Assembly: GCA_016720925.1 (NCBI GenBank)
Contig: JADKJR010000003.1
Location: 414,623 to 478,622 of the forward strand
Direction: 5' to 3'
Length of the DNA: 64,000 bases
Source: Betaproteobacteria bacterium
Lineage (GTDB): Bacteria > Pseudomonadota > Gammaproteobacteria > Burkholderiales > Usitatibacteraceae
Shown: positions 53,242 to 62,452 of the stretch, one piece after another
Layout of the letters: each line of letters begins with the position of its first letter
Position numbering within the stretch: the stretch's first letter is position 1
The notes under the pieces: generated by a model
Databases searched by the model: none
Seen by the model: the letters and a program-made list of their open reading frames with translations, nothing else
What the model was told of the DNA's origin: nothing
Program-made: the position numbers and the translations under genes

Positions 53242-55995
53242 ATGGCTATTACTGTACCGTTCCGGAAGAAAACCATTTCGTACCTGATTTCGTCGCTGCT
53301 CGCTTCCGGCGCGATTTTCGTTGCGGGCGCGCAGACACCGCCTGCGCCGAACGGTGTCCCTGGTCCCGCTGGTCCGGCTGGCCCGGCAGGACCAGCCGCC
53401 CGCCCCGATGCGGCCGCGCCGAAACCTTTCGCCGAGATCATCAAGGACACCAAACAGATTCCGGGCTATTTCACGCTATACCGCAAGGATGACAAGGTCT
53501 GGATCGAGATCAAGCCGGAACAGTTGGACACGCCATTCTTCTTCCAGATCAATTCGACGCGCGGCCTCGGTGAGGGCGGTTTCTATCCGAACTGGATGTT
53601 GCGCGGCCATATCGCCGAGTTCAAGAAGCTGGGCAACAACATGCAGTTGATTGCCAAGAACCATCGGTTTGTGGCCAAGGCCGGAACCGCCATTGCGCGC
53701 TCGGTCAAAGAGAGCTTTACCGACAGTCTGATCAGCGTCACCACGGTGGCGAGCGCACCGCACCCGGAACGAAAATCGGTCCTGATTGATGCGAATGCAC
53801 TGTTCCTCGCCGATATACCCGGCACCGCGACACAGCTCGAAACCACCTTTCGGCTGCCGTACGCTTACGATGCGCGCAGCTCCGGCTTCGTCGATGTGCG
53901 TTCGACGGACGACCTGACTGCTTTCAATGTCACGGCCCACTACAACATCCCCAAGTTGCCTGCACCGCCGCTGACGCCTCCACCGACGCCGACACCGAAG
54001 CCGCCTTCCAATCTGGAAGACAACCGCAGCATGTTCCTCGGCTATTACTACACACTGTCGAAGCTGCCGGAAAAACCGATGGCCGCACGCGTCGCGGACA
54101 GCCGCGTCGGGCATTTCGTGGGCCAGCAATGGGACTACACGGACGATCTCGCGCCGTTCCCGCGCCACTACATCATCAATCGCTGGAGACTGGAAAAGAA
54201 GGATCCGAACGCGGCGATGTCGGAGCCGGTACAGCCAATTACCTACTGGCTCGACAAGAATATTCCCCACAAATATCGCGCCAAGGTGGCGGAGGGTGTC
54301 CTTGAATGGAACAAGGCGTTCGAAAAGATCGGTTTCAAGAACGCCATCCAGACCAAACAGCAGGAAGACAACGCCGAGTTCGACAACAACGATACGCGCC
54401 ATGCGTCAGTACGCTGGTACGTTGATACCAGTGAAGGCGCGCTGGCCATCGGCCCGAGCCGCACCGATCGGCGCACCGGCGAAATCCTCGACGCCGATAT
54501 TTCATTTTCCGACGGCTGGACGCGCCTGCCGCGACGCCGTGCCGTGGAGCAACTGACCAGCGTGGCACAGGGCAACAACCACGATCACGTCAAGGCGCAT
54601 CAGCATTCCGACGCGGAGATCATGCAGTCGCTCGCCCGTGGCGAAATGCCGCAATTGTGCGAATACGAAAGTGCGGCAATGGAAGAGGCGAGTTTCGCCA
54701 TCGATTTGCTGGCCGCGCGCGGTGACATCGATCCCGATAGCCCGGAAGCGGAAGCGATCGTGCTCGAACAATTGAAGGACGTGGTTACGCACGAAGTCGG
54801 CCACACGCTGGGGCTCACCCACAATTTCCGCGCATCCACCATCTATACGCTGGACCAGATGGAAAATGCCGAGTTCACCAAGCTGAACGGGCTCTCGGGT
54901 TCGGTGATGGAATACAACGCACTGAACATTGCCCCCAAGGGCAGGAAACAGGGCCAGTACGCCATGACCACGATTGGTCCGTATGACCATTGGGCGATCG
55001 AGTACGCGTACAAGCCGCTTAATCCGGCGACGGAAAAGGAAGAGCTGTTAAAGATCGCGTCGCGCTCGAAGGAGCCGCTGCTGGCGTTTGCCAACGATAT
55101 TGATGCCGGTCTTGGCACGGTCGAAGGCATGGACCCGGAAGTCACGCGCCGCGATCTCGGCGCCGACCCGCTGGCATTCGCTGAACGTCGCATGCTGCTT
55201 TCGCGCGAACTGTGGGATCGTCTGCAGGAACGCAAAGATCAAGCCGGGCGAACAGTTCGATGTCCTGCGCCGCAACTTCCTCAGTGCGAACACCCAGGTC
55301 GCGCTGGCGTCTAGCGTTGCCGCCAAGTATGTCGGTGGGGTCGTGCATTTGCGTGATCACGCCGACAGTGGCCGTGCTCCGCTGAATCCGGTGCCGGCGG
55401 CGAAACAGCGTTTGGCCTTGAAGCTCATCACCGATGGCCTGTTCCGTGCCGAGAGTTTCAAATTCAAGCCGGAATTCGTCTCGCGCCTGGTGCCCGATCA
55501 GTTCGATCGCTGGTTTGGCGGCTTCGGTGGATCGAGCCTTGCGTCGGTCGTCAACCCGGATGTCAGCATCAGCGGCGCCGTGTTGGCATTGCAGCGCACG
55601 ACGCTCGATCAGTTGATGGCCGATGGCGTGGCCGCGCGCATCATCGATGCGCCCAGCAAGATGGCCGATGCCAAACAGGCCTTCGCGCTCTCGGAACTCT
55701 ATGACACGCTGCAAGGCGCCATCTGGAGCGAGCTGAAAACCGGCGGCGACATCAATCCGCTGCGTCGCAACCTGCAGCGCGAGCACCTGCGCCGCGTGGT
55801 GAACACGCTGATCAAGCCCGCCGCAACGACCCCGGCCGACGCGCGCAGCTTGCAACGTGCCAACGCGCAGCAACTGCAGCAGCAGATTCGCGTGGCGATG
55901 GCCAAATCGGCAACAAGGAAAGCAAGGCGCATTTGTCGGAGAGCCTGGATGTCCTGACCGAGGCGCTGAAGGCACCATTGCAGCGGGCGGTTTAA
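53242..55995 (+). CDS. Secreted zinc metalloprotease with DUF5117-type domain, two frameshifts
   Basis: About 917 codons. ATG 53242 follows AAGGAGAGG and starts a signal peptide (KKTISYLISSLLASGAIFVAG). Residues 38-52 are five Gly-X-Y triplets (GVPGPAGPAGPAGPA), collagen-like. The long N-terminal domain (PGYFTLYRKDDKVWIEIKPE) matches DUF5117/5118-type proteins; a Pro/Thr linker (LTPPPTPTPKPPSN) and the zinc site HEVGHTLGLTHNF from about residue 517 follow. A shift at AAA 55234-55236 (one A too many) separates the first frame from KIKPGEQFDVLRRNFLSANT; a second near 55901-55912 leads to SKAHLSESLDVLTEALKAPL and the stop at 55993-55995. The peptidase is probably periplasmic or outer-envelope; its substrate is unknown. 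Confidence 0.87.
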
Positions 55996-56527
55996 TTTCG
56001 TTATCCGGAACGCGGGCGTCAGAGCCGCCCGCGTAGGTCCGCTCCACCCGCTGCACTTCCGGCGTGGCGCTTGAACCAAATGGTTTCGAGGGTCGCGCCG
56101 GTATCTTTTTGTGCGGTTCCACCAACTACTTGATGGATTGAATTGATTAACCTCCAGCACTGTGGCGGCTTCCAAGCCACAAATGTCTCAAAAGCGTCGT
56201 CCATGCTAGCGTTTCACCTCGTTGTGCTGGAGAAACAATTATTTGCTAGGTGTTTTGACCGGTCTCGCGTATAGTTCGGTTTGTGCGATGCAGCAACTGA
56301 AGTTGGCATCGCAAATGTTCATCGTCTCCTGCCCCGCTTTTCTCCCCGGTCCTGGCGTAACGCCTCGAACCCACGAATCGCAAATAGGTTGGCGCCGATG
56401 TTGGTGCGTCACCGTTTGATCTGATTCGTTCTCGCGTAGAACCTTCCGGTCTAAATTGCCGTCTCGATTCCGTTTTCGAGACGACGCCCCGTTTTTGTCT
56501 TGTTGCTCTCGTTGCGCAGGCACCGGA
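55996..56527. other. Gene-free region upstream of the helicase
   Basis: 532 nt. After the stem-loop at 56010-56034 no supported gene appears; one 61-codon minus-strand frame lacks family features. A second hairpin, CGTCTCG/CGAGACG (56460-56466 with 56477-56483), lies 45 nt before the helicase start and may belong to its 5' leader; long structured leaders are common for cold-induced helicases, but this is only inference. Confidence 0.45.
56010..56034 (+). terminator. GC-rich stem-loop after the metalloprotease
   Basis: ACGCGGGCG and CGCCCGCGT form a perfect 9-bp stem around a 7-nt loop, 15 nt after the metalloprotease stop. There is no T-tract, so intrinsic termination is uncertain. Confidence 0.4.
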
Positions 56528-57897
56528 ATGTCCGCGCTTGGAAAACTGAAAATGAATTTTGATACTCTGGGCTTAGCCGCCCCGATCCGCGAAGCGATTG
56601 CCCTCGCGGGTTACACCGACCCCACTCCCGTGCAGGCGCGCGCCGTGCCCGAGGCTCTTGCTGGACGCGACCTGATGGTTTCGTCGCAAACCGGCAGCGG
56701 CAAAACGGCGGCATTCATGCTGCCCGCATTGCAGCTGTTGATGGAATCGCATCCGGTCGCCGGACGCGGTCCGCGCGTGCTGGTGTTGACGCCGACGCGT
56801 GAATTGTCGATGCAGGTCACCAAAGCCGCCGAAACCTATGGCCGCAAGATGAAGAAAGTGAAAATGCTTTCGCTCGTCGGTGGCATGCCGTACCCGGTGC
56901 AGAACCGTTTGCTGAAGGCCGGCGTGGATATTCTGGTGGCAACGCCGGGACGCCTGCTCGATCAGATGCAATCGGGCCGTGTCGATCTGACGCGCCTGCA
57001 ATTGCTGGTGCTCGACGAAGCCGACCGCATGCTCGACATGGGCTTCAAGGACGACCTGGAAGCGATCGTCGCGCAGACGCCCGCGACGCGCCAAACGCTG
57101 CTGTTCTCGGCCACGCTCGAACAAAATATCGTGCGCCTCGCGACGTCGATGCTGAAAGATCCGGTGCGCATCTCCATCGACAGCCAGCAATCGCGTCACG
57201 AAAACATCGAACAGCGCCTGCATTTCGCCGACGACATGGGGCACAAGAATCGCCTGCTTGATCACCTGTTGCGCGATGCCGAAATGAACCAGGCCATCGT
57301 GTTCACGGCCACCAAGCGCGCGGCCGATGATCTCGCCAGCAACCTGAATGAAAAGGCTTCTCGGTCGCCGCGCTGCATGGCGACATGAAGCAGGGGCGCG
57401 CACGCGTACGCTGCAGAATTTGCGTCGCGGCAGTTTGCAAGTGCTGGTTGCCACCGACGTCGCGGCGCGCGGCATCGACGTGCAGGGAATTTCGCACGTC
57501 ATCAATTACGACCTGCCGCGAGCGGCCGAAGACTATGTGCATCGCATCGGCCGTACTGGTCGCGCCGGCAAGAACGGCATCGCCATCAGCCTCGCCAACG
57601 TGCGTGAACATTTTCAGGTAAAGCTGATCGAGCGTTTCACGTCGCAGGCGATTCCCGTCACCACCATCCACGGTCTGGAGCCGAAGGCACGCGTATTCTC
57701 CAAGCCTTCGCATCCGGGTTCGCGTCCCGGCGGTCGTCCGGCGGGTAATTTCGGCGACAGCAAGAAATTCGGTGCACGTTCGCCCAGTTCGGGCAAACCG
57801 GCCGGATTCAGCGGCTTCGGCAAGAGCGGTTCGGGCAAGCCGGCGGGAAGAACGTTTAGCAAGCCTGCGGGCAAATCCGCCTTGGCAGGGGAAATAA
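56528..57897 (+). CDS. rhlE: RhlE-like DEAD-box RNA helicase, frameshifted
   Basis: About 456 codons. ATG 56528 is used; ATG 56552 (MNFDTLGLAAPI) fits RhlE starts equally well. Motifs: Q-motif region PTPVQARAVPEAL, SSQTGSGKTAA (I), PTRELSMQ (Ia), LDEADRMLDMGF (II, DEAD), LFSATLE (III), then HRIGRTGRAGK (VI) and a Gly/Lys/Ser-rich basic tail. Two shifts lie between the RecA domains: AAAA 57351-57354 needs one more A (EKGFSVAALHGDMKQG) and GGGG 57393-57396 one more G (GARTRTLQNLRRGSLQVLVATDVAARGID). The literal frame runs to 58040 through a terminator; dropping one G at 57888-57891 gives a stop at 57895-57897, probably the real end. It unwinds RNA in ribosome assembly or cold adaptation. Confidence 0.9.
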
Positions 57898-57919
57898 ACG
57901 ATTTCGCATTTGGCTGCAT

Positions 57920-57947
57920 AAAAAGCCCGCGTTTAGCGGGCTTTTTT
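57920..57947 (+). terminator. Intrinsic terminator of the helicase gene
   Basis: AAAAAGCCCGC, loop GTTTA, GCGGGC, then six Ts (57942-57947). It is a textbook bidirectional terminator and supports a helicase stop just before it. Confidence 0.88.
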
Positions 57948-58054
57948 CTCATCAGCCTACCTTACTGTGCGCAATTGAAAATCGAGCCGCAGGAAATTTA
58001 CGAAACCAAAAAGGTCGTACGCAATTTCACTTGGTTTTGAGGGCTGCTTTCGGC

Positions 58055-58205
58055 CGAGGCTGTGTGAAAACGCAGCGAAAAACGGCATCGAAAAAAGTCG
58101 ACCTCCTAGAATGCGCTGCAATCGATTATTTTGAATCGGGTAATGGTTGGAGGACCCCTGAAATTGCACGAATTCCGGTTCTCCTAGCGTTTTCACACAG
58201 CCTCG
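58055..58205. mobile_element. MITE-like element with 19-bp perfect terminal inverted repeats
   Basis: CGAGGCTGTGTGAAAACGC at 58055-58073 is exactly repeated in inverted orientation at 58187-58205. The 151-bp element has no coding capacity and no transposase nearby, as expected for a miniature inverted-repeat element moved in trans. GAGGCTGTGTGAAAAC-type ends occur on some insertion sequences, but the parent family cannot be named here. No clear target duplication was seen. It lies between the helicase terminator and the attC-like site. Confidence 0.7.
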
Positions 58206-58242
58206 ACCCACTCCAGCCGTTCAGTTTTTCTCGGAAACGGAC

Positions 58243-58329
58243 CTTTAACGCCGACGTTAAGGGGCGCTGCGCTTAGTTTACCGAAGTCACGCGTTATATC
58301 CGGCGTCCCCTTGAATGATGGGGTTAGGC
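58243..58329 (-). other. Integron attC recombination site
   Basis: Read on the minus strand it starts with GCCTAAC (58329-58323, a perfect RYYYAAC box) and ends GTTAAAG (58249-58243; GTTRRRY except the last base). The R boxes pair (TAAC with GTTA), a 7-nt unpaired spacer follows on each side, then L boxes pair (GGGGCGC with GCG-CCCC, plus TTAA) leaving two single extrahelical bases, T58306 and G58313. This is the defining folded architecture of attC. Orientation puts its cassette gene to the right, on the minus strand, matching the small genes at 58.5-61.8 kb. No integrase is in the window. Confidence 0.65.
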
Positions 58330-58952
58330 GTGACTGGGTGTTGCGCGTATAGTGGGCAGTAGGCACCGCACTTCTCAGCTCGGTACTCTTCAAGTTGCGG
58401 CGCGCCGTCAGTGATTTCATAGTAGGTCCCTTGTCTTTAACGAAGGTGTGGCAATTTTGAGTTCGTTCCGTGTGTCGGGGCACCCCAAGGCAACGCCAGT
58501 CCCTGTTAGCCGTCAATGGTCGGATTCAGAAAAGAACTTGAGCCGGAAACCGAGCAGAAGCCGCTGTACTTTCTCTGAAGACTGGGTACCACTTGACGCT
58601 CGCGGCCCACAGATCTTCAGTGCGGTTCGTCTGACGTTGGTCGCCACCAAGAAGTTGATGCCAGTTGCTTCCTGCACTGCGTACGGTGGCACGCCCTCCG
58701 GCGCCTTCTCAAAAAGCTCTTCGATCTCAACGCGAACACTACCACACAAGCGGCTACACCGTTGATCATGGAGACGCTCCTGTACGGGGCGTGGTACCTC
58801 CCGGATGCCGGTTGTGACGCCCTAACGAGGCGGTAGAAAAGTATGTTCAAGAGCGCATCGTGCGGGGTTTCAACTGGAAGCTCAAGCTGAAGGTCCGTTG
58901 TTGGCCGAAACTGGTCTGTCAATTATAGCTCAATCCGGCAAAGCAATTGAAG
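58330..58952 (-). other. Cassette-like stretch with only a weak broken frame
   Basis: 623 nt between the attC site and the GNAT remnant. On the minus strand, frames from about 58922 (MTDQFRPTTDLQLELPVETP) and 58749 (VEIEELFEKAPEGVPPYAVQ, ATGINFLVATNVRRTALKIC) look protein-like but lie in different frames, ending at 58513. They may be one short interrupted gene. A further 60-codon minus frame (MKSLTARRNLKSTELRS) runs into the attC site. No family recognised. Confidence 0.3.
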
Positions 58953-59555
58953 TTATGATTCATTGTATCTGCGACACAAAGTATCGTTCTCTTGTTTTGG
59001 AATGGAGTCCATATACTGAGGGTTGGAAGCCTCACGGAGCGGGTGCAAGGCACGAGAGTAAATGTGACAAAGTCCAAATTCATCGCTCCATTCCGCGCTC
59101 AAGTGACATACCAACCCCTTCATCGACAGGCTGACCCGCTGCGTTTCAGGCGCGATCGAGGGCAGATCAGTCGACACGAAGGCCCAACGAGTCGCGCGCA
59201 TGCCCGATGATTGCTTGCGCAGCTTCGGGATAGCGAGTCCTTCGCGCCAGCGAGTCTTCTTGATCATGTATGCAAGCTCAACCTCGTACTTGCCCTCGAT
59301 GTCCCAAGGCAGAAGCCCGCAGCGGCCAAGAAATTCACCTGTGCTTCGATCGATCGTTGCCCAGAGGCCCAGTTCCGGGTGATGCGGATGGCCGTGGCGA
59401 AACCAGTTCAACTCTTCCTTGGTTTGCTCAAATGTTCGAGTGCCGTCGGGATAGTACTGTCGGATCTCGGGATCGCGATACAACGTGTACAGCGAATCTA
59501 TGTCATCCGGCTCGAGATGGCGCAGCACTAGGCGCTCGGTATTCAGGATGACCAT
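58953..59555 (-). pseudogene. GNAT acetyltransferase, interrupted
   Basis: The 200-codon frame from ATG 59555 starts as a RimJ/Acetyltransf_3-type GNAT protein: NTERLVLRHLEPDDIDSLYT, RDPEIRQYYPDGTRTFEQT, LGLWATIDRSTGEFLGRCGL and VELAYMIKKTRWREGLA. After WREGLA the family sequence continues in another frame (TEAAQAIIGHARDSLGLR, including the acetyl-CoA-binding region), then in further frames before DEFGLCHIYSRAL returns to the first. At least four indels are needed to restore it. It would acetylate an amine on a protein, antibiotic or small molecule; the target is unknown. GNAT genes are frequent integron cassettes, in line with the attC site to the left. Confidence 0.65.
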
Positions 59556-59814
59556 GAACAGCGATAGCGCTTTCTGTGAGGCTAACGACGGTGTAGGAAA
59601 AGTCTGGTCATGGCGGCAGCCTGTCGAGATCGAATTGGAAGATCAACCCGAAGTTCCGCAGTTGGCCGACGGCTGTCCATCGACCTTAAGCCAAGTTTTG
59701 CGCCTGCCGGACACAGTCTGCTGGTTGGATGGTTTGAGCACACATGCACATTGTCTATCATTTTGCTGGCCGAAGGCCAAGGCATAGGCTGAACTGGCGA
59801 GACGAATCAGCCTC

Positions 59815-60448
59815 TCATTCCTGCGCAACTTCTACATTGTGAGTCTCTTCAATGATTGCCAGCAGAGACGAAAAGTGAACTAAGTCCTCGTCGTTGGCGA
59901 AGTCGACTCCGTTTTCGGAGAACGTTGCGGTCTGGCGACGAGATTCAATTAGCTTGCATATCCCAAATACCCGCAGCTATCCACTTCTCCCGATTGATGT
60001 AGGACCCAGACTGCGCGTTGAGTTGCCAGTTCACCGTTTCGATGAACTTTGCGCGGTACTCTTCTCGTAAGTGCACTGGCATGTCTGCCAACGCTGTCGC
60101 GAGCTCGGAAGATGTGGCTATTACCAATTTGTTGAATGCTTCCTTGTGCGCGCGTCAACACAACAAGCTGTTCGAGCACTGCCAAGATTGATTCGTACCG
60201 TGCAGCGTGGCGAGGCGGCCCTGCGACAATGCCAGTCTAGTTGAAGTTTCGCCTGCTCATTGTTGAATGCTTGCGCCGCGTGCATGCCCACAGTGGCGCA
60301 CCGTTTCGCAATCTCAATAAACCTAATCTCGGTTTGATGCATGGTGCAGGTTATTGAGAAGTAAAACCACTTGATCCAGGCGCGTCGAGATGAAGTTCAG
60401 TTGGACGTGCAAGCAACGGTCCACTGCTCGCCGAAAGTCACCAGGCAT
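59815..60448 (-). pseudogene. Interrupted small gene of unknown function
   Basis: Protein-like segments follow each other in different minus-strand frames: MPGDFRRAVDRCLHVQLNFI and TRLDQVVLLLNNLHHAS, then IRFIEIAKRCATVGMHAAQA, AVLEQLVVLTRAQGSIQQ, SSELATALADMPVHLREEYR with FIETVNWQLNAQSGSYINRE, and finally TATFSENGVDFANDEDLVHF ending with TGA at 59815-59817. The composition is mostly helical and charged, without a known family. At least three indels would be needed for one frame of about 210 residues; whether it is one gene or two is uncertain. Confidence 0.35.
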
Positions 60449-60489
60449 TGAAAGGCATATGTATGCAGGATGTTTGGCAAAGGAAGCCA

Positions 60490-60780
60490 ATCCTTTTACC
60501 CAGTCTATGTTCGCAGACCTACATGCAAATTGATTCACCTTTTCCAACCGGCTTTCCGCATTTATGGCAGTGGCCGGCCGCGCGTGACGTGCAACGAAAG
60601 CACCTTTGCCTCACGCGGACCCAATCTCAACTAAGACTCGGCAAAGCACATCCCTTCAGGCGATCCACGGCGCGCGGCGATCGCAAATTCTGCTGCAAGT
60701 GCTGCGGAAATATCAGCAGGCCAAACGACAGTAATTCGGCACTCACAACACTCAATAAACGACCGACCTGCAGACTCCAT
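60490..60780 (-). pseudogene. Interrupted small zinc-ribbon protein gene
   Basis: ATG 60780 opens MESAGRSFIECCECRITVVW and PADISAALAAEFAIAARRGS, reaches a TAG, continues in frame as LREAKVLSLHVTR-like residues (LGPREAKVLSLHVTR), then shifts into GHCHKCGKPVGKGESIC and shifts again into CRSANIDW. The C-x2-C-x10-C pattern plus a following Cys is a zinc ribbon. The middle resembles the short helical segment of ribosomal L7/L12 C-domain-like proteins. The likely end is near 60490. Proteins of this layout (short helical domain plus zinc ribbon) are small and uncharacterised; function unknown. Confidence 0.45.
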
Positions 60781-60858
60781 TAGCGGCATCGGGATACGCT
60801 GAGCCTTTCAGCAAGCAATTGAAAAGTTGATCATTGATTCAACCAGCGGCCTTTAAAT

Positions 60859-61786
60859 CATGATTTCGGGTCGAACGGCTGGTGTTGGCAGGTTTCTGCT
60901 TGGCGATAGTAAGCCATCGCATCCCCGCTTTCGATTAGCGCACTACGTTTCATTTCGAGCTCGTTCTGCTCGCGCGTTTGCCGGTGGCCATATCGAACCT
61001 GGCGAGAATTGAGAACTCCACCGTCCGCTTGCCTTCGTCAAAGTGGCAGTCAATGAAGTCTTTCGGATTCAACTTCTCGTTAGTGGCCAACTCGACGTAT
61101 CCAAATCTGTCGTCGCGCACGATCTTGCCTTGTTGAACTTGCGACAGATCTAGAAACTGCACCTTCCAGGAAGAGTCATCCCCCCACTGGCAACCCCATA
61201 CAAATCCAAAGTCCCCTCTCGGTTCCTCGCAGTCATCACTCCAATACTTTGAACCCGGAAGGGTGGAGCCATCGTTTATGTCCCACCAATCCGGAACGTA
61301 AAAACCGACTGGACAGAAACCCTCCGAACGTGGCGTTTCGCTTGCGATTATCTTGCCCGTGTCCAAGTCCATAACCGACGTCGCTGTGGTCCGGCGATAC
61401 CAACGCGAGCATCCTAGAACCTTGGCGAAATGGCTCAAACGTGCGGTACATGCTCCAGTAATTGCGATGATATTCTGCTATGACTCGCCTGCCCTATCCA
61501 AGATGGAAACGTGGAGCGTGTCCCAATTGAGCGGAGACTTTATTACGCCACACTTTGTCACGAACCGTTCGCGTGGTGCGGGCCGTGACTGAATTTCAAA
61601 CATTCCTGTCGTGTCGATCTCTCAATCCACCAGCGGGGCGTGATACTCATCCGCCCATGCCTTCTTGTCGCCTGTGGTTTTTTCTCTGAGCAGAGACTCC
61701 GCCTCTACTTTGCTGTCTTTGGCTCCCCAGTAGTGAGTATTGCCATCACTCAACGAGGTCGAGCGCAATTCATAGATCTTGGTCAT
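60859..61786 (-). pseudogene. Conserved-type hypothetical gene in several frames
   Basis: Starting at ATG 61786 (MTKIYELRSTSLSDGNTHYW, AESLLREKTTGDKKAWADEY), one coherent protein of about 305 residues can be followed across frames: TTGMFEIQSRPAPRERF, SPLNWDTLHVSILD, AEYHRNYWSMYRTFEPFRQG, MLALVSPD, TATSVMDLDTGKIIASETPR, PVGFYVPDWWDINDG, FVWGCQWGDDSSWKVQFLDL, DDRFGYVELATNEKLNPKDF, and finally MKRSALIESGDAMAYYRQAE to a TGA at 60859-60861. At least five indels separate the pieces. The TATSVMDLDTGKII and GFVWGCxWGDDSSWKVQ parts look strongly conserved, but no function is known. An attC-like sequence lies directly upstream (61794-61847). Confidence 0.5.
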
Positions 61787-61793
61787 CTCTATC

Positions 61794-61847
61794 GCCTAAT
61801 TGACGGTAGTCACGAAGTTCGTATGACCGGTAACAGGTGAATTGGGC
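61794..61847 (-). other. Degenerate attC-like site upstream of the hypothetical gene
   Basis: On the minus strand GCCCAATT (61847-61840) pairs with AATTAGGC (61801-61794), with partly complementary inner arms (GGTCATACGAA and TTCGTGACTACC). The R box AATTAGGC ends 7 nt before the ATG at 61786, a typical cassette start spacing. Against it, the near-invariant AAC/GTT core is AAT/ATT. Weak candidate. Confidence 0.3.
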
Positions 61848-61990
61848 GGAGTACACGAACCCGCTCCTGGCCGAAACCCGCTTATCAGTTGCATGCACGC
61901 GTTGAGGCCTGAGTAACCTGTCGGGTTTATCAAATCAGACCTTCAATGACTTCATGGTTATGTACTCGACAGACTTCATAACGTGAGTCA

Positions 61991-62452
61991 CTACACAACT
62001 TTTCGCGTGCGATGCAACAGTACCGGGATATCGCACAGCGACATCACCTTGGTGGCCACGCTTCCGAGCATCATCTGCGCCACGCTGCCGTGGCCGTGTG
62101 ACCCCATGCAAATCAGGTCGCAGTGCTCGCTATTCGCGGCCTTGATAATGGCGAGCGCGGGTTGATCGCTGGAGGCGGTACGGCCGATGAATTCAACGCC
62201 GGCGGCCTTGGCCAATTCTTCCAGCGCGCCGAGGTATTTCCTGGCGATTTCCTCGGTGTGTTTGTCGAAGTCGCTCTCCGGCGCGATGACGGGCGCATAC
62301 GACATGTCGTTGTAAATCGGCAGGTCGTAGGCGGGCGCCGCGAAGAAGCCGACAACGCTGGCCCCGGCGGCTTTCGCCAATGCAATCGCACCGCGGGCCG
62401 CGTCTTCCGCCAGCATTGAGCCGTCGGTGGCGATGAGGAATTTCTTGAACAT
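61991..62452 (-). CDS. Universal stress protein (UspA family)
   Basis: 153 aa from ATG 62452, with GGAG 7-8 nt upstream. N-terminus FKKFLIATDGSMLAEDAARG (start of the Usp nucleotide fold) and C-terminal ATP-binding motif GSHGHGSVAQMMLGSVATKV (G-x2-G-x9-G-S), then PVLLHR. Members bind ATP and are induced by stress or growth arrest. It is a single gene, 165 nt from the glycosidase-like gene; the frame is clean, marking the end of the broken region. Confidence 0.93.
   Translation of the reverse strand: MFKKFLIATDGSMLAEDAARGAIALAKAAGASVVGFFAAPAYDLPIYNDMSYAPVIAPESDFDKHTEEIARKYLGALEELAKAAGVEFIGRTASSDQPALAIIKAANSEHCDLICMGSHGHGSVAQMMLGSVATKVMSLCDIPVLLHRTRKVV

Noticed and set aside
56019..56204. 61-codon minus-strand frame in the metalloprotease/helicase gap
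   Set aside because: No ribosome-binding site, no family resemblance; overlaps the GC-rich stem-loop.
58055..58205. Complete insertion sequence
   Set aside because: Only 151 bp between the inverted ends and no transposase frame on either strand nearby; treated as a miniature element.
58811..58835. GCCCTAACGAGGCGG as a plus-strand attC end
   Set aside because: No GTTRRRY partner in range and the stretch reads as part of a protein-like minus-strand frame.
59582..59588. GTTAGCC box (minus strand) upstream of the GNAT gene as a further attC
   Set aside because: The box fails the GTTRRRY rule and no matching partner with paired inner arms could be found upstream.
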